DNA of 64,000 bases. It comes from Legionella jamestowniensis (GTDB lineage Bacteria; Pseudomonadota; Gammaproteobacteria; Legionellales; Legionellaceae). The translations under genes were made by a program, and so were the position numbers. Location of the stretch: assembly GCF_001467745.1 (NCBI RefSeq), contig NZ_LNYG01000013.1:741909-805908 (forward strand). Reading direction: 5' to 3'. The notes under the pieces are model-generated. The model saw only the letters and a program-made list of their open reading frames with translations, did no database searches and was not told the DNA's origin. This document shows, one piece after another, positions 24,184-33,108 of the stretch (position 1 is its first letter; each line of letters starts with the position of its first letter).

Positions 24184-25998
24184 TTAACTAACAGCTTCCC
24201 GTATGGTCCAAACTCTTTGTGTTTTATCAGAATCTGTTTTTTCCATCCATAGCACCAGTGGTTTGACCCCCACACCTGTCGGTATTAGTTTCGATGACAA
24301 AGCCACAGCAAAGGAGTATTTATTTCTTAAGTTTTTAAGTGCATTTAATACGCGGCTTGCATCAGCCTGATTATCTTTAAGGACCAATTCATTCCCGCGA
24401 TAAATGACGGTTACCAATTGTCCTTTCAGCGCTTCTTTGACGACCGTCTCTAATCGGCGCCAACGAGCTTGTCTTCCGCGCTGTACTTCAGCCTGGGTAG
24501 GATTTTGCTGGAATTTTAAACGACCATGAGGGGAAAATACTTTTGCCCAAGTATTATTACCTGGTTTTTGTTGTAGAAAATAGGTACACAATGCATCTAC
24601 CACGTAACGATATTTTCCAGCAACTGAGGATTTAGTCCCTGGGACATGGTTAACAAAGATTGCAAAAGCCAACGTATGTGCATTAGCGGTGTAAAGATAT
24701 CCTGAAAGGCTGACTATACCTTTCATAGTCCCCGTTTTAGCACGTACGAGATCTTGTTGGGCAGGACCTTTGAAGCGTTTCTGTAATGTTCCATCACGAC
24801 CGGAAACTGGCAGCGCCGCAATATATTCATACGATAATGGGAATTTATCATGTAGAAAACGTAATAAACCAACGGTTTGTCGAGGCGTCAACAAATCATG
24901 GCGGGACAAACCCGACCCATCGGTCAAAATAGCATTTTTCAGCTCAATACCTGTTTGTTGTTGAATGAATTTTTTAACAATGGATTGTGCATCTGCCCAA
25001 TTCACCGGTGAGCCCTGTAGTTTCTCTGCCGCATGCAAGAAGAGACTATCTGCATAAAGGTTATCAGAAGGCTTCAGCGTATCCGCCATGAGTTGTGAAA
25101 TCGGTTTGGAGGATTCCGTGGCAATTAATAAAGAACCTGCAGGTGCCTTACCCAATACTACACTGCCTTCCAGCACAATGTTTGCTTCAGCAAGCTGATG
25201 CTTTATTAAACCTTGCGCAAAAAGCAAGGGATTGCGAATTGCCATTTGTTGTTGTACTGCCCATTGCCCTACCGTGACACAACCATTTACAGTGACATGG
25301 TTTTGCTGATCCATGGTAAAGCCAACACCACAACGACTACCTCTAGCCCTAGTTTTTACCTGATTATCAATCACCATACTGTGGCTGGCATCATTCGATT
25401 CAATAATAGCCGGTTCTTCAGCTTTAGCAGAAGGATTGACCGTTATTGTTAAACGATTGGTGTCAATCATTAAAGGTGCAATAGGTGCACCATAGCTATA
25501 AACTAAATCTTCGGCCATCCACCCTGGAGGATAAGGATTAACAGAAGCATGACTGCTATCGATATAAACATTGCCTTGAATGCGATTGATGTGCCAATTT
25601 TTCAAACCAGCAATAAGACTTGCAAGCCGTTCATGATTAAAGGAAGGGTCACCTGAAAGATGTAAGTACAGTGAACCCTTTAAGACACCTTGTTTCAATT
25701 GCGAGGCATTTGTACTTAACTGATTTCGAAAACGATAGTCTGGGCCTAACACCATCAGTGCCGCTGCATCAGAAAATAACTTCATATTGCTTGCAGGAAC
25801 AAAAGTGCGATTTGAGTTTCGGTGATAAAGGGTAGCACCGGTTGTTAAATCAACCACTTCTACCCCTATATTAAGTGAAGGAGAAACTTGATTGATTAAT
25901 TTATCTGCACCGCTTTGAAAGCTGGCATAGGAAGATGCCGCTACCAAGGTTAACAATGTACCTGACAACATCCTTTTCATCAATTTAGTTTTCCTCAC
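24184..25998 (-). CDS. dacB: D-Ala-D-Ala carboxypeptidase/endopeptidase (PBP4) with C-terminal extension
   Basis: This 604-residue periplasmic penicillin-binding protein 4 trims or cuts murein cross-links. A signal peptide covers about residues 1-25. Serine S70 and K73 of the SxxK box lie in VPASNMKLF, the SxN box is PSDNLYAD, and the KTG box is RAKTGTMKG. Family members end about 30 residues after the last helix, but here about 120 further residues follow (from about 485), including VTVIYRGNELVLKDNQADASRVL, a strand-helix pattern of unknown role. It is 21 bp downstream of parB on the same strand, possibly one transcript. Confidence 0.92.
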   Translation of the reverse strand: MRKTKLMKRMLSGTLLTLVAASSYASFQSGADKLINQVSPSLNIGVEVVDLTTGATLYHRNSNRTFVPASNMKLFSDAAALMVLGPDYRFRNQLSTNASQLKQGVLKGSLYLHLSGDPSFNHERLASLIAGLKNWHINRIQGNVYIDSSHASVNPYPPGWMAEDLVYSYGAPIAPLMIDTNRLTITVNPSAKAEEPAIIESNDASHSMVIDNQVKTRARGSRCGVGFTMDQQNHVTVNGCVTVGQWAVQQQMAIRNPLLFAQGLIKHQLAEANIVLEGSVVLGKAPAGSLLIATESSKPISQLMADTLKPSDNLYADSLFLHAAEKLQGSPVNWADAQSIVKKFIQQQTGIELKNAILTDGSGLSRHDLLTPRQTVGLLRFLHDKFPLSYEYIAALPVSGRDGTLQKRFKGPAQQDLVRAKTGTMKGIVSLSGYLYTANAHTLAFAIFVNHVPGTKSSVAGKYRYVVDALCTYFLQQKPGNNTWAKVFSPHGRLKFQQNPTQAEVQRGRQARWRRLETVVKEALKGQLVTVIYRGNELVLKDNQADASRVLNALKNLRNKYSFAVALSSKLIPTGVGVKPLVLWMEKTDSDKTQRVWTIREAVS

Positions 25999-26019
25999 AT
26001 TGAATTGTAGAAAGAGATG

Positions 26020-26805
26020 TTAATCATAACGCAAGCCCATGCGCTCCAGAAGTCCCGCCAGCGTATCATTATCAAAAAATTTTACTTGCAGCCATCCGCC
26101 ACTCCCTTCATTAGCTACAATTTGTACAGGAGCGCCTATTTGCTCTGCTATTTTGGCTTCTAAACGCTCAATATCCCGATCCCGTTGTGGACTGCGCAAC
26201 ACTTCTCCCTCTTTTATTTTTTTAACCTGTTTTTCCAGATAACGTACCGACCATTCGTTTTCGATAATCTGCTGTACAAAAAAATGTTGCTGCTCACTGG
26301 TTAAGCCAACCAACATTTTTGCATGTCCCATGGAAAGTTGACCTGACTTCACACGCTCCTGGATAGCAGGACTTAATGTTAACAAGCGCAAAATATTGGC
26401 AATATGACTACGGGATTTCCCTACCAATACCGCTATTTCATCTTGCTGAAAACGAAATTCTTCCAGCAGCCGGCGATATCCTTCAGCTTCTTCGATTAAA
26501 TTTAAATTTTCTCGTTGGATATTTTCAATTAACGTCACGGCGGCCGCTTGTTCATCAGTATATTCACCGATTAAGCAAGGAAGCTCTGGTAATCTAGCCA
26601 GCATAGCAGCACGCCACCGTCGCTCTCCAGCAATGATTTCAAAGCTGTCTTTTGACAATTCCCGAACCACCAAAGGCTCGATTAATCCCTGTGAAGCAAT
26701 GGAGTCAGCTAACTCTTGCAAAGCATTCTCTTCAAAATATTTCCTGGGCTGATAACGGCCTGGTTTTAAAAACTCGATGGGGATTAATTTGAATACTCTT
26801 TTCAT
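26020..26805 (-). CDS. parB: ParB-family DNA-binding protein
   Basis: This 261-residue ParB/Spo0J-type CTPase clamp has the N-terminal PGRYQPRKYF, then ELADSIASQGLIEPLVVR, the CTP-binding GERRWRAAMLA, the ENIQRENLN box, and a helix-turn-helix in VGKSRSHIANILRLL. The C-terminal dimerisation domain ends RMGLRYD. It is a normal chromosomal length. No parA, gidB or mnmG lies next to it, which is unusual. The downstream neighbour dacB is on the same strand. Whether it partitions the chromosome or belongs to a different locus cannot be told here. Confidence 0.9.
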   Translation of the reverse strand: MKRVFKLIPIEFLKPGRYQPRKYFEENALQELADSIASQGLIEPLVVRELSKDSFEIIAGERRWRAAMLARLPELPCLIGEYTDEQAAAVTLIENIQRENLNLIEEAEGYRRLLEEFRFQQDEIAVLVGKSRSHIANILRLLTLSPAIQERVKSGQLSMGHAKMLVGLTSEQQHFFVQQIIENEWSVRYLEKQVKKIKEGEVLRSPQRDRDIERLEAKIAEQIGAPVQIVANEGSGGWLQVKFFDNDTLAGLLERMGLRYD

Positions 26806-26995
26806 GCAATCAAAAACACTAACCTCGGATGCTATATTCTTTCATAAGTTCGAAGTGGCGTCATCATGAACAGATAAGGCATCTATGCTTTATATTGCAT
26901 AATAATTTATAGTAATTTTGAGTCTCAATTATTTCTTGCCAGCACTTCTCAACAGAACTATATTCTATTTTTACCTTGTCCCCCAAGAATAGACG

Positions 26996-28105
26996 ATGAC
27001 CAAAATAGCGCTTTATTTGGCAGGTGGTGGAGCCCGAGGAGCCTATCAGGCAGGGGCTCTCAAAGCAATCAGCACCATTTTGAACTCTAAAAAAATTCCC
27101 TTCCACATGCTGACTGGGGCCAGTGTTGGCAGTATAAATACCGCCGTACTTGCTGAAAATGCGCTTGACTTTCCTGCAGCCACTAATAAGTTAAGTGAAC
27201 TGTGGGGAGAGATTACTTGTAAGCAAATTTTTAAAACCAGCTATTATGCATTCAGTAAAACCTACATGCGTAATATGAAAACTCTCTTTTTTAGACAGCG
27301 CCTGTTAGGGCATATCCTTGATACATCCCCTCTTCGTGGGTATCTCAATACCAATATTAATTTTCAAAATGTAGAGGCTGCAATTAAAAAGCAGCATCTG
27401 GAAACCATTGAGATCATCAGCAACTGTTATGAAACTCAAAAAACCATTTCCTTCTACCAGCATCACAGCGAACATTTTAAGGATTGGAATTTCCCACTGC
27501 ATGTTAGTCAACGAGTCAATTTGGAAATGGAATATTTTCTAGCGTCTACCGCATTGCCCTTATTCTTTCCTCCTTCAAAAATAGATGGTTTCCATTATGG
27601 GGACGGCCATTTGGGATTGGAAGCCCCTCTACGTGGCGCTATCCACTGTCAAGCAGATAAAATTCTAGTAATAGGGAATCGCCAGTTAAAAAAGGGGGAG
27701 CCTGAAAAAATAAAGGACAGCGACATTGATTTCTCACGCGTTCTAGGGGGCATGATCAATGGGTTATTTTTAGATAATCTTGATCGGGATATTGAAATGA
27801 TTAACCACATGAACAATATTTCCTGCTTGTTACCTCCGGAGAAGAAACAGCAATCCCCCTGGCGAACAGTGGACATCCTTCATTTAAGGCCCAGCGTGGA
27901 TATAGCCCCGATTGCTCAATCCCATTATTACGGCATTCCCTTTTTTTTACGTCTTCTGCTTAATTTTCTGGGTGCTAAACGGCATTCCGGTGATTTACTG
28001 AGCTTTCTTTTATTTGAAAAAGAGTTTACACGCGAATTAATTAAACTAGGCTATAATGACACAATGGCAATGCAGGATACTATTTCGACTTTTTTTGATG
28101 GATAG
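26996..28105 (+). CDS. Patatin-like phospholipase
   Basis: This 369-residue patatin domain would cleave acyl chains from phospholipids or lysophospholipids with a Ser-Asp dyad. The oxyanion loop GGGARG is at 10-15, the nucleophile S43 lies in GASVG, and the Asp is D203 in YGDGHLG. No signal peptide is present. Legionella has several patatins, some of which are Dot/Icm-translocated (VpdA-C type), so translocation is plausible but not shown. A weak hairpin follows the stop. The upstream region (26806-26995) is divergent with parB. Confidence 0.9.
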   Translation: MTKIALYLAGGGARGAYQAGALKAISTILNSKKIPFHMLTGASVGSINTAVLAENALDFPAATNKLSELWGEITCKQIFKTSYYAFSKTYMRNMKTLFFRQRLLGHILDTSPLRGYLNTNINFQNVEAAIKKQHLETIEIISNCYETQKTISFYQHHSEHFKDWNFPLHVSQRVNLEMEYFLASTALPLFFPPSKIDGFHYGDGHLGLEAPLRGAIHCQADKILVIGNRQLKKGEPEKIKDSDIDFSRVLGGMINGLFLDNLDRDIEMINHMNNISCLLPPEKKQQSPWRTVDILHLRPSVDIAPIAQSHYYGIPFFLRLLLNFLGAKRHSGDLLSFLLFEKEFTRELIKLGYNDTMAMQDTISTFFDG

Positions 28106-28110
28106 AATAC

Positions 28111-28132
28111 TAAACAGTATACTACTGTTTTA
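28111..28132 (+). terminator. Weak hairpin after the patatin gene
   Basis: AAACAGTA (28112-28119) and TACTGTTT (28123-28130) pair around a 3-nt loop, followed by TTTT at 28128-28131. It may be a weak terminator for the patatin gene or an operator for the next gene, which starts 42 bases later. Confidence 0.4.
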
Positions 28133-28173
28133 GCCTATACTATTAATAGTTTTCTTTAGTATTGGAGTCACTT

Positions 28174-29049
28174 GTGTTTTTTCTAAAAAAGAAAGCCCAA
28201 ACAGAATATAACTGTACTGAATTTGATATTTTTGAGAACAAAATCCATCATATTTCTTATAGCGCGAAAAGACAGTTTTCTCAAAGAAGCTATGAGGAAC
28301 CCTACTTGTGGACCTCTAATCTTACCGCCTGCGTTGGTGTGGGTTTACGCTCTCAAGAGGGTAAACACTCAAGGATTGAATTATATCATTCGGCCAGTGA
28401 GCATTATTTAGAAAATATAGAAATTGATGAAGCTTTAAATGACAAGAATGAATTCGTTAGTATGTTATATTATTTTTTAAACCAAGTAACAGACACGCGG
28501 CATTTAAAAATATATGTGGCCTGTGATCCACTACACAGTAATCCATCAAGGGATACAAAATACATTCATAATGGAGTGAATAAGTGCATTGATTATATCA
28601 ATAAAAGCCAATCTAAATCACTTAAAAAGATAGGCTTTTCCCAAGTTGAAGCCCGTAAGGTAGAGGCAGGAACTTTCTATATTACCGCAACAGGCAAGGC
28701 AGGCACGCTTGAAGATGCACTTTCAGAATCACTACATAAGATTCAAGGGTTATTTGCGGATGTGAAATTGGCTGACTCAGAATTATATACAGCATACTTG
28801 CAGTTAACTCAGGAAAGGGGAGAACTAGATTCATTTGGTGCTAAGAAAGTTTTTTTTGAAACATTGCAAGATTTAGCATCTACTTATTTATCAGAAGCAC
28901 ATGTTCCCAAACATCAAACAGCGGAACAACTAGCAATTAAACTTGTTTCTTGGGATTTATTTCTTAATGGGCCAGATAGCCAGTTGTTTAATAACTGGCA
29001 GGAAAAACATACAAGCATTCAATATGAAGCACCGCCCCCTTATGTTTAA
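28174..29049 (+). CDS. Unknown protein ending in PPPYV, possible effector
   Basis: The family is not recognised. GTG 28174 is the preferred start: GGAG at 28164-28167 is well placed, while the TTG at 28162 overlaps that site. The product is about 291 residues, soluble and without a signal peptide. It shows a possible strand-rich N-terminal half and helices later. The last residues read EAPPPYV, which includes PPxY, the short motif bound by WW domains of host NEDD4-type ubiquitin ligases. That, and the position between a patatin and a eukaryote-like kinase, suggests a translocated protein. The motif could be chance. Confidence 0.55.
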   Translation: MFFLKKKAQTEYNCTEFDIFENKIHHISYSAKRQFSQRSYEEPYLWTSNLTACVGVGLRSQEGKHSRIELYHSASEHYLENIEIDEALNDKNEFVSMLYYFLNQVTDTRHLKIYVACDPLHSNPSRDTKYIHNGVNKCIDYINKSQSKSLKKIGFSQVEARKVEAGTFYITATGKAGTLEDALSESLHKIQGLFADVKLADSELYTAYLQLTQERGELDSFGAKKVFFETLQDLASTYLSEAHVPKHQTAEQLAIKLVSWDLFLNGPDSQLFNNWQEKHTSIQYEAPPPYV

Positions 29050-29067
29050 CCCGCGTGGATTTTAATT

Positions 29068-31062
29068 CTATATCATTTGATGAGAACTTAACCACTCATC
29101 AATTTCTGAATCAATTTTTTTAATTAATTGTGTGGATGTGGAGTTGTGCTTGGATAATTTTGAGAAAAATGCCATATGAGAATGCCCTGGTGCTTCTAAA
29201 GAAGGGGTATTCTTTTCAAGTGCAGAAATTTCCTTTTTTAGTTGTTTTAAACCACCCTTTAAATAATCCAAAGACAGTTTTCCTTCTGCAAAACGTTTAT
29301 CAAACTCTTCTAATTTATTTTTTGCACTCTGGGATTGGCTCGCTAAAATAGCCAAAGAAGTCTTTATAGTTTGATATTCCTCTTGAATGTCAAGTGATGT
29401 ATAAGCATCAATAATTTGTTGATAATAATTTTCATCCTGTTCAGGTTGCAATGTAACAAGACAAACACCCGGTGGTAATTGAATATTTGATTGTGCAGTT
29501 AGGCAGAAATATTTCTGAATTTTGGCAGCGCCTCCTGTGTCAAGTTGATTTAAAACCCCAGGTATCACCTGATTCAAATCGTCGCTCTCCGACAAAAAAC
29601 AACGTTGTCCTACTGTAATTCGTTGCTCTTCTAATTCCCGCCGTAATTGAATGTATTCTTTTGTCGCTCTTTGGGCAGTATCAATTAGCCATACTTCATC
29701 AAATAATTTTAACGTTATTATAAAAGAACGATCGTACCTTTTTTGTTCTGGCTTTTGTTCAATTTGCATACTTTTGTCTATGGATTTTTCAGTCGTTGTT
29801 TGAAAGTCCGCAGGACTTGGATGAAAAGAATAAAACCGTTTGAACGGAGCAGTTAATAGATGGATAAAATAAGAAGCAAATGTGGGTTGCACCGTTAGTT
29901 GCTCATCCTTTGCAGTAAAATCAGCGACTGCCTCAGTTAAACTTTCTTTCGTTAAATTTTTTGCTTCGTTTAAATAGCGTAAATATTCATTGACAGAAAA
30001 AAGACCAATTTTTCTAAATGGTTTTGGAAGTAAATTGGAAAGTGAACCTTGTATTTTTTCAAAAAATAGAATTGCTTCTTCCGTGGAAGGACGATCCTTG
30101 GGATCTTTATGCACCATACAAGAAAAACAATAAGAATAAAGTTTCTTGTAAAGTTCAGGATCCTTCATTACAGATTGCGTAGGCTCGTTTAAATGGAGCA
30201 AGTAAAAAAAAGTCGCACCCAGTGCATAAATATCGGATGCTTCACTATATTCTTTTTTATTTTCTATTTCAGGTGCGGTATAACCTTTGGAATAGATAAA
30301 TTTTTCTTTGGGATGATTGAGAAGCGTGCGTTTTTTCCTGGAGGCACCAAAATCAATAATCGTTGCTTTATTCGTAGCAAAACAATAAAAAATATTGTCT
30401 AGCTTAAGATCTTTATGAACAATCCCTTTGTCTTTAATTTTTTTATAAGCTTTAAGGACCTGCAGAATAATTTCAATCCATTTATTCGCAGCTAATAAAT
30501 AATTGCCTTTATATAATTCTGCCAGTGACACTCCTTCAGCAAGGTGCATTAAAAGGTTTGCTTGTTCAGGTACCCACCAAGTACCACCACCGTGTGCGTG
30601 TTGTTTTTTCTGAAGCTCAATGAATGAATTGTTTTTGGCAACATGTCGCTCAAGATAACCTAATGCCAAGTCTACTTTTTGCAAAATCAGGTACTCAGTG
30701 TTTTTTTTATCTGGAACAGTTAATTTTAAAACAGCCCAGTCGCCAGTTTTGATGTTTTGTACCAATTTAACATAGCCAAATCCTCCTGCACCTAAATCAG
30801 CATTTCGCTTGAGTCCGTAATAAACTGCATAATAATTGTTATCAAAGGCAATAATATCGTAAGGCGTATCTAATTCATTTTTCTTAAATCGTCGGGCAAA
30901 TTGCCCTTTTTTCGGTAGTGAGTCTTTAATACGCTCAATTTTGCTAATTGTTTTAGCAACAGATTCATTGCTTAGTAACTTGCCATCCAGGGAGAGATCA
31001 TCCAAATTAACCTTTTTCGGGGCAGAAGGAAGACTAATTTCAGAAATGGTTGGAAATGGCAT
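29068..31062 (-). CDS. Eukaryote-like Ser/Thr protein kinase, probable effector
   Basis: This 664-residue protein has a complete kinase domain at about 80-340: glycine loop GAGGFG (91-96), ATP-anchoring K113, catalytic HKDLKLDN (D218, N223), DFG at 237-239 and APE at 263-265. The C-terminal half has no clear domain; it contains a predicted coiled coil from about 560 to 620 (KTSLAILASQSQSAKNKLEE). There is no signal peptide or transmembrane helix, unlike bacterial PknB-type receptors, which points to a LegK-type Dot/Icm-translocated kinase. The HKD in place of HRD is common in tyrosine-kinase-like groups and need not change activity. Monocistronic. Confidence 0.88.
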   Translation of the reverse strand: MPFPTISEISLPSAPKKVNLDDLSLDGKLLSNESVAKTISKIERIKDSLPKKGQFARRFKKNELDTPYDIIAFDNNYYAVYYGLKRNADLGAGGFGYVKLVQNIKTGDWAVLKLTVPDKKNTEYLILQKVDLALGYLERHVAKNNSFIELQKKQHAHGGGTWWVPEQANLLMHLAEGVSLAELYKGNYLLAANKWIEIILQVLKAYKKIKDKGIVHKDLKLDNIFYCFATNKATIIDFGASRKKRTLLNHPKEKFIYSKGYTAPEIENKKEYSEASDIYALGATFFYLLHLNEPTQSVMKDPELYKKLYSYCFSCMVHKDPKDRPSTEEAILFFEKIQGSLSNLLPKPFRKIGLFSVNEYLRYLNEAKNLTKESLTEAVADFTAKDEQLTVQPTFASYFIHLLTAPFKRFYSFHPSPADFQTTTEKSIDKSMQIEQKPEQKRYDRSFIITLKLFDEVWLIDTAQRATKEYIQLRRELEEQRITVGQRCFLSESDDLNQVIPGVLNQLDTGGAAKIQKYFCLTAQSNIQLPPGVCLVTLQPEQDENYYQQIIDAYTSLDIQEEYQTIKTSLAILASQSQSAKNKLEEFDKRFAEGKLSLDYLKGGLKQLKKEISALEKNTPSLEAPGHSHMAFFSKLSKHNSTSTQLIKKIDSEIDEWLSSHQMI

Positions 31063-31244
31063 TTAAAACTCCCTATTTAAATTAAAGACCCGACTAAACA
31101 ACTAGCAATCCATTTTGAACAGTATACAATGCATTCTCCCTTAACTAGACTACAGATTTTCTATAGTAGGGACAAGGTCATCTGCTTATTAGTAAAAATC
31201 AAACCATTGAGAGAAAAATTTCTTCTACATCCAGGAAATTACAT

Positions 31245-31769
31245 ATGTCAAATGAAGAAAAATTTACAGGACTAACTATTGAAACCCTTGTGCTAGTTGC
31301 CGTTTGGGAGAATCCTTTTGTTTTTCAAGGATGCTTCAAAATTACCAACCTACTTGGAAACACCCCAGTTCTCTTTTTCTTTAGATGCAATTCTCTTTAT
31401 GAGGCACAAACAGATATCCTTGATCATGATTTTTCACCTGAGCAATATAAGTTTACCCATTTATATAACGAAAGAGGCCTTATTCAGCTTAATACCCTAA
31501 ATCAGGTACAAGAAAATGCTCTCTACTTATTGAAATATGCACTCCATGTGACCTTAAAAGAAATGTTGTCCAGCAGAAAACTGCATTTTACCGCGATAGA
31601 TGACATGGCAATGCACGCATTCATTAACAAAATTCAACCAATTTTGAACCAAGACTTACGCTTACCTGAAGAAGAGCATATTGGATTTGCGGTGGCCATG
31701 GATTTTTGTCCAGAAGAAGAAACGGGGTTACTGGCAGCTTTAACGTTATTGAGACAGTTAAAAATCTAA
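31245..31769 (+). CDS. Unknown small protein (174 aa)
   Basis: The family is not recognised. The product is 174 residues, without a signal peptide. It shows strand-like segments early (LETLVLVAVWENPFVFQGCF) and an acidic helical part later (LRLPEEEHIGFAVAMDFCPEEETGLL). ATG 31245 follows a short AGGAAA-like ribosome site. It is convergent with the Sel1-like gene and divergent from the kinase, so it has its own promoter in 31063-31244. It may be Legionella-specific; no function can be given. Confidence 0.5.
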   Translation: MSNEEKFTGLTIETLVLVAVWENPFVFQGCFKITNLLGNTPVLFFFRCNSLYEAQTDILDHDFSPEQYKFTHLYNERGLIQLNTLNQVQENALYLLKYALHVTLKEMLSSRKLHFTAIDDMAMHAFINKIQPILNQDLRLPEEEHIGFAVAMDFCPEEETGLLAALTLLRQLKI

Positions 31770-31778
31770 ATTTGTATG

Positions 31779-32270
31779 TTAATTGATCTGAAGTTTATTA
31801 TCTGATAGAGGTAAAGAAACATCTGTAGACCTTGCTCCATGGGCAAAAAAACCCGCCAAGGATAAACCAGAAGGACGTTTATTTATTTGACGCGAAACTT
31901 CGTTTGACAATACTTGATTGTCTTTCAGAAAGTCTTCAGTCATTGCTTTTATGTAACTGTCATTTGAATGCAAAATACGTACTACATAACTTGCAGCCTG
32001 CTGCAAGTGAGTCGGTGAACCTTTTTCAGCAAGACTCTTAGCCATATCAAGCATCGCATTTGTCAAACCTTGATCAATTGCTTTTTTCATCCAATTTAAA
32101 AAAAGCTCTGAATTTTTCGGATATATTTTTGCCAGACGATAAGCTGCAACAGCACTTCCAGCAAGTGCTTCAACCTTAAGGTGTCTAAGTAAATTTACAG
32201 TGTCAGTTTTGTATTGATAATCCTCATAAGCGCGTGTTGCAACTGCAAACTTATGTAACTGTTTAGTCAT
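31779..32270 (-). CDS. Sel1/TPR-like repeat protein (163 aa)
   Basis: The sequence shows one to two helical pairs with the Sel1 spacing, EALAGSAVAAYRLAKIYPKNSELFLNWMKKAIDQGLTNAMLDMAKSLAEKG, where small residues and the A-x-x-x-LA-x-x-Y pattern recur about every 35 residues. Such repeats form protein-binding solenoids, and Legionella uses Sel1 proteins (LpnE, EnhC types) in host interaction. It lacks a signal peptide. The tail carries a short KRPSGLSLAGFFAHG stretch of unknown meaning. Function beyond protein binding is unknown. Confidence 0.6.
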   Translation of the reverse strand: MTKQLHKFAVATRAYEDYQYKTDTVNLLRHLKVEALAGSAVAAYRLAKIYPKNSELFLNWMKKAIDQGLTNAMLDMAKSLAEKGSPTHLQQAASYVVRILHSNDSYIKAMTEDFLKDNQVLSNEVSRQINKRPSGLSLAGFFAHGARSTDVSLPLSDNKLQIN

Positions 32271-32359
32271 AAAAATTAATCACATTATTGGTTAAGAAAA
32301 CTAAACAATAGATGAACTAAATTAAGTCATTATTAAGAAAGTGTGAGTTTACGCAATTT

Positions 32360-33106
32360 TTACGTTTTATCGTAAAGATACCACCCAATATGAAAAAGGC
32401 TATGCGCCCCTATCGCAGCAACTAACCCAAATTGCCAAAAAATCCACCCAAACAAAATGGCTTGCCAACTATTTAATAAGAGCATGCTGTAAATAAAGCG
32501 TCGGCTTGATTGGCAACCTGCAGCCAAATAAGCAGGAAGCTGGCCAAGGGCAATAACAATACCACTCAAAAGGATGGCTACCCAGATAATTAAGGCACTT
32601 TTAGTTCTTGAAAAAAGAATAGAAAAAAAAGTTAATACATTCAGTAATCCCCAACGAGCAATAACCTCTTCAACGACACCCCCATAAAGAATACAACCAT
32701 CAATACCCAATACGGCTCTTACTTTACGCATGATGTGAAAGGTTTTTTCATCAAGCATGCTACGCACAAAGCCGTAATAGAAAATAAGAAAGACAATCAA
32801 GCCACCGACCGTTGTTAAAAAAACGGGTAATAGCATTTCCTGAACTTGGGAAAAACTCGCCCTTCCTTCTAGTAAAGCTTCTAAAATTGGCGCATTTAAA
32901 CCTGTTTTTAAAGACAATACGCTACCAGCAAAGGTCATTAACAAAACCATAAACAACGTTTGCCCCATTGCCAACCGGCTAATGCGTCTTTTTAGGACTT
33001 CGCTATTGTCAGGAAGTAATAAATTAATCAGGCGTGGTACAGCTATAAACACACCCGGCAAAGACAAACAGACTAATACAATGACTAGAGGCCAATTAAT
33101 TTGCAT
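32360..33106 (-). CDS. CPBP-family intramembrane metalloprotease
   Basis: This 248-residue inner-membrane protein has about six to seven transmembrane segments. The CPBP motif is EEVIAR (E146, E147, R151), and H235 and H239 lie in AHSLFHIGW, the distal metal ligands. Family members process or retain prenylated or peptide substrates, and some give bacteriocin immunity. It starts 2 bp after the rsmB stop, so it is the last gene of the def-fmt-rsmB operon in this window, an unusual partner for translation genes. Substrate unknown. Confidence 0.85.
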   Translation of the reverse strand: MQINWPLVIVLVCLSLPGVFIAVPRLINLLLPDNSEVLKRRISRLAMGQTLFMVLLMTFAGSVLSLKTGLNAPILEALLEGRASFSQVQEMLLPVFLTTVGGLIVFLIFYYGFVRSMLDEKTFHIMRKVRAVLGIDGCILYGGVVEEVIARWGLLNVLTFFSILFSRTKSALIIWVAILLSGIVIALGQLPAYLAAGCQSSRRFIYSMLLLNSWQAILFGWIFWQFGLVAAIGAHSLFHIGWYLYDKT

Positions 33107-33108
33107 AA

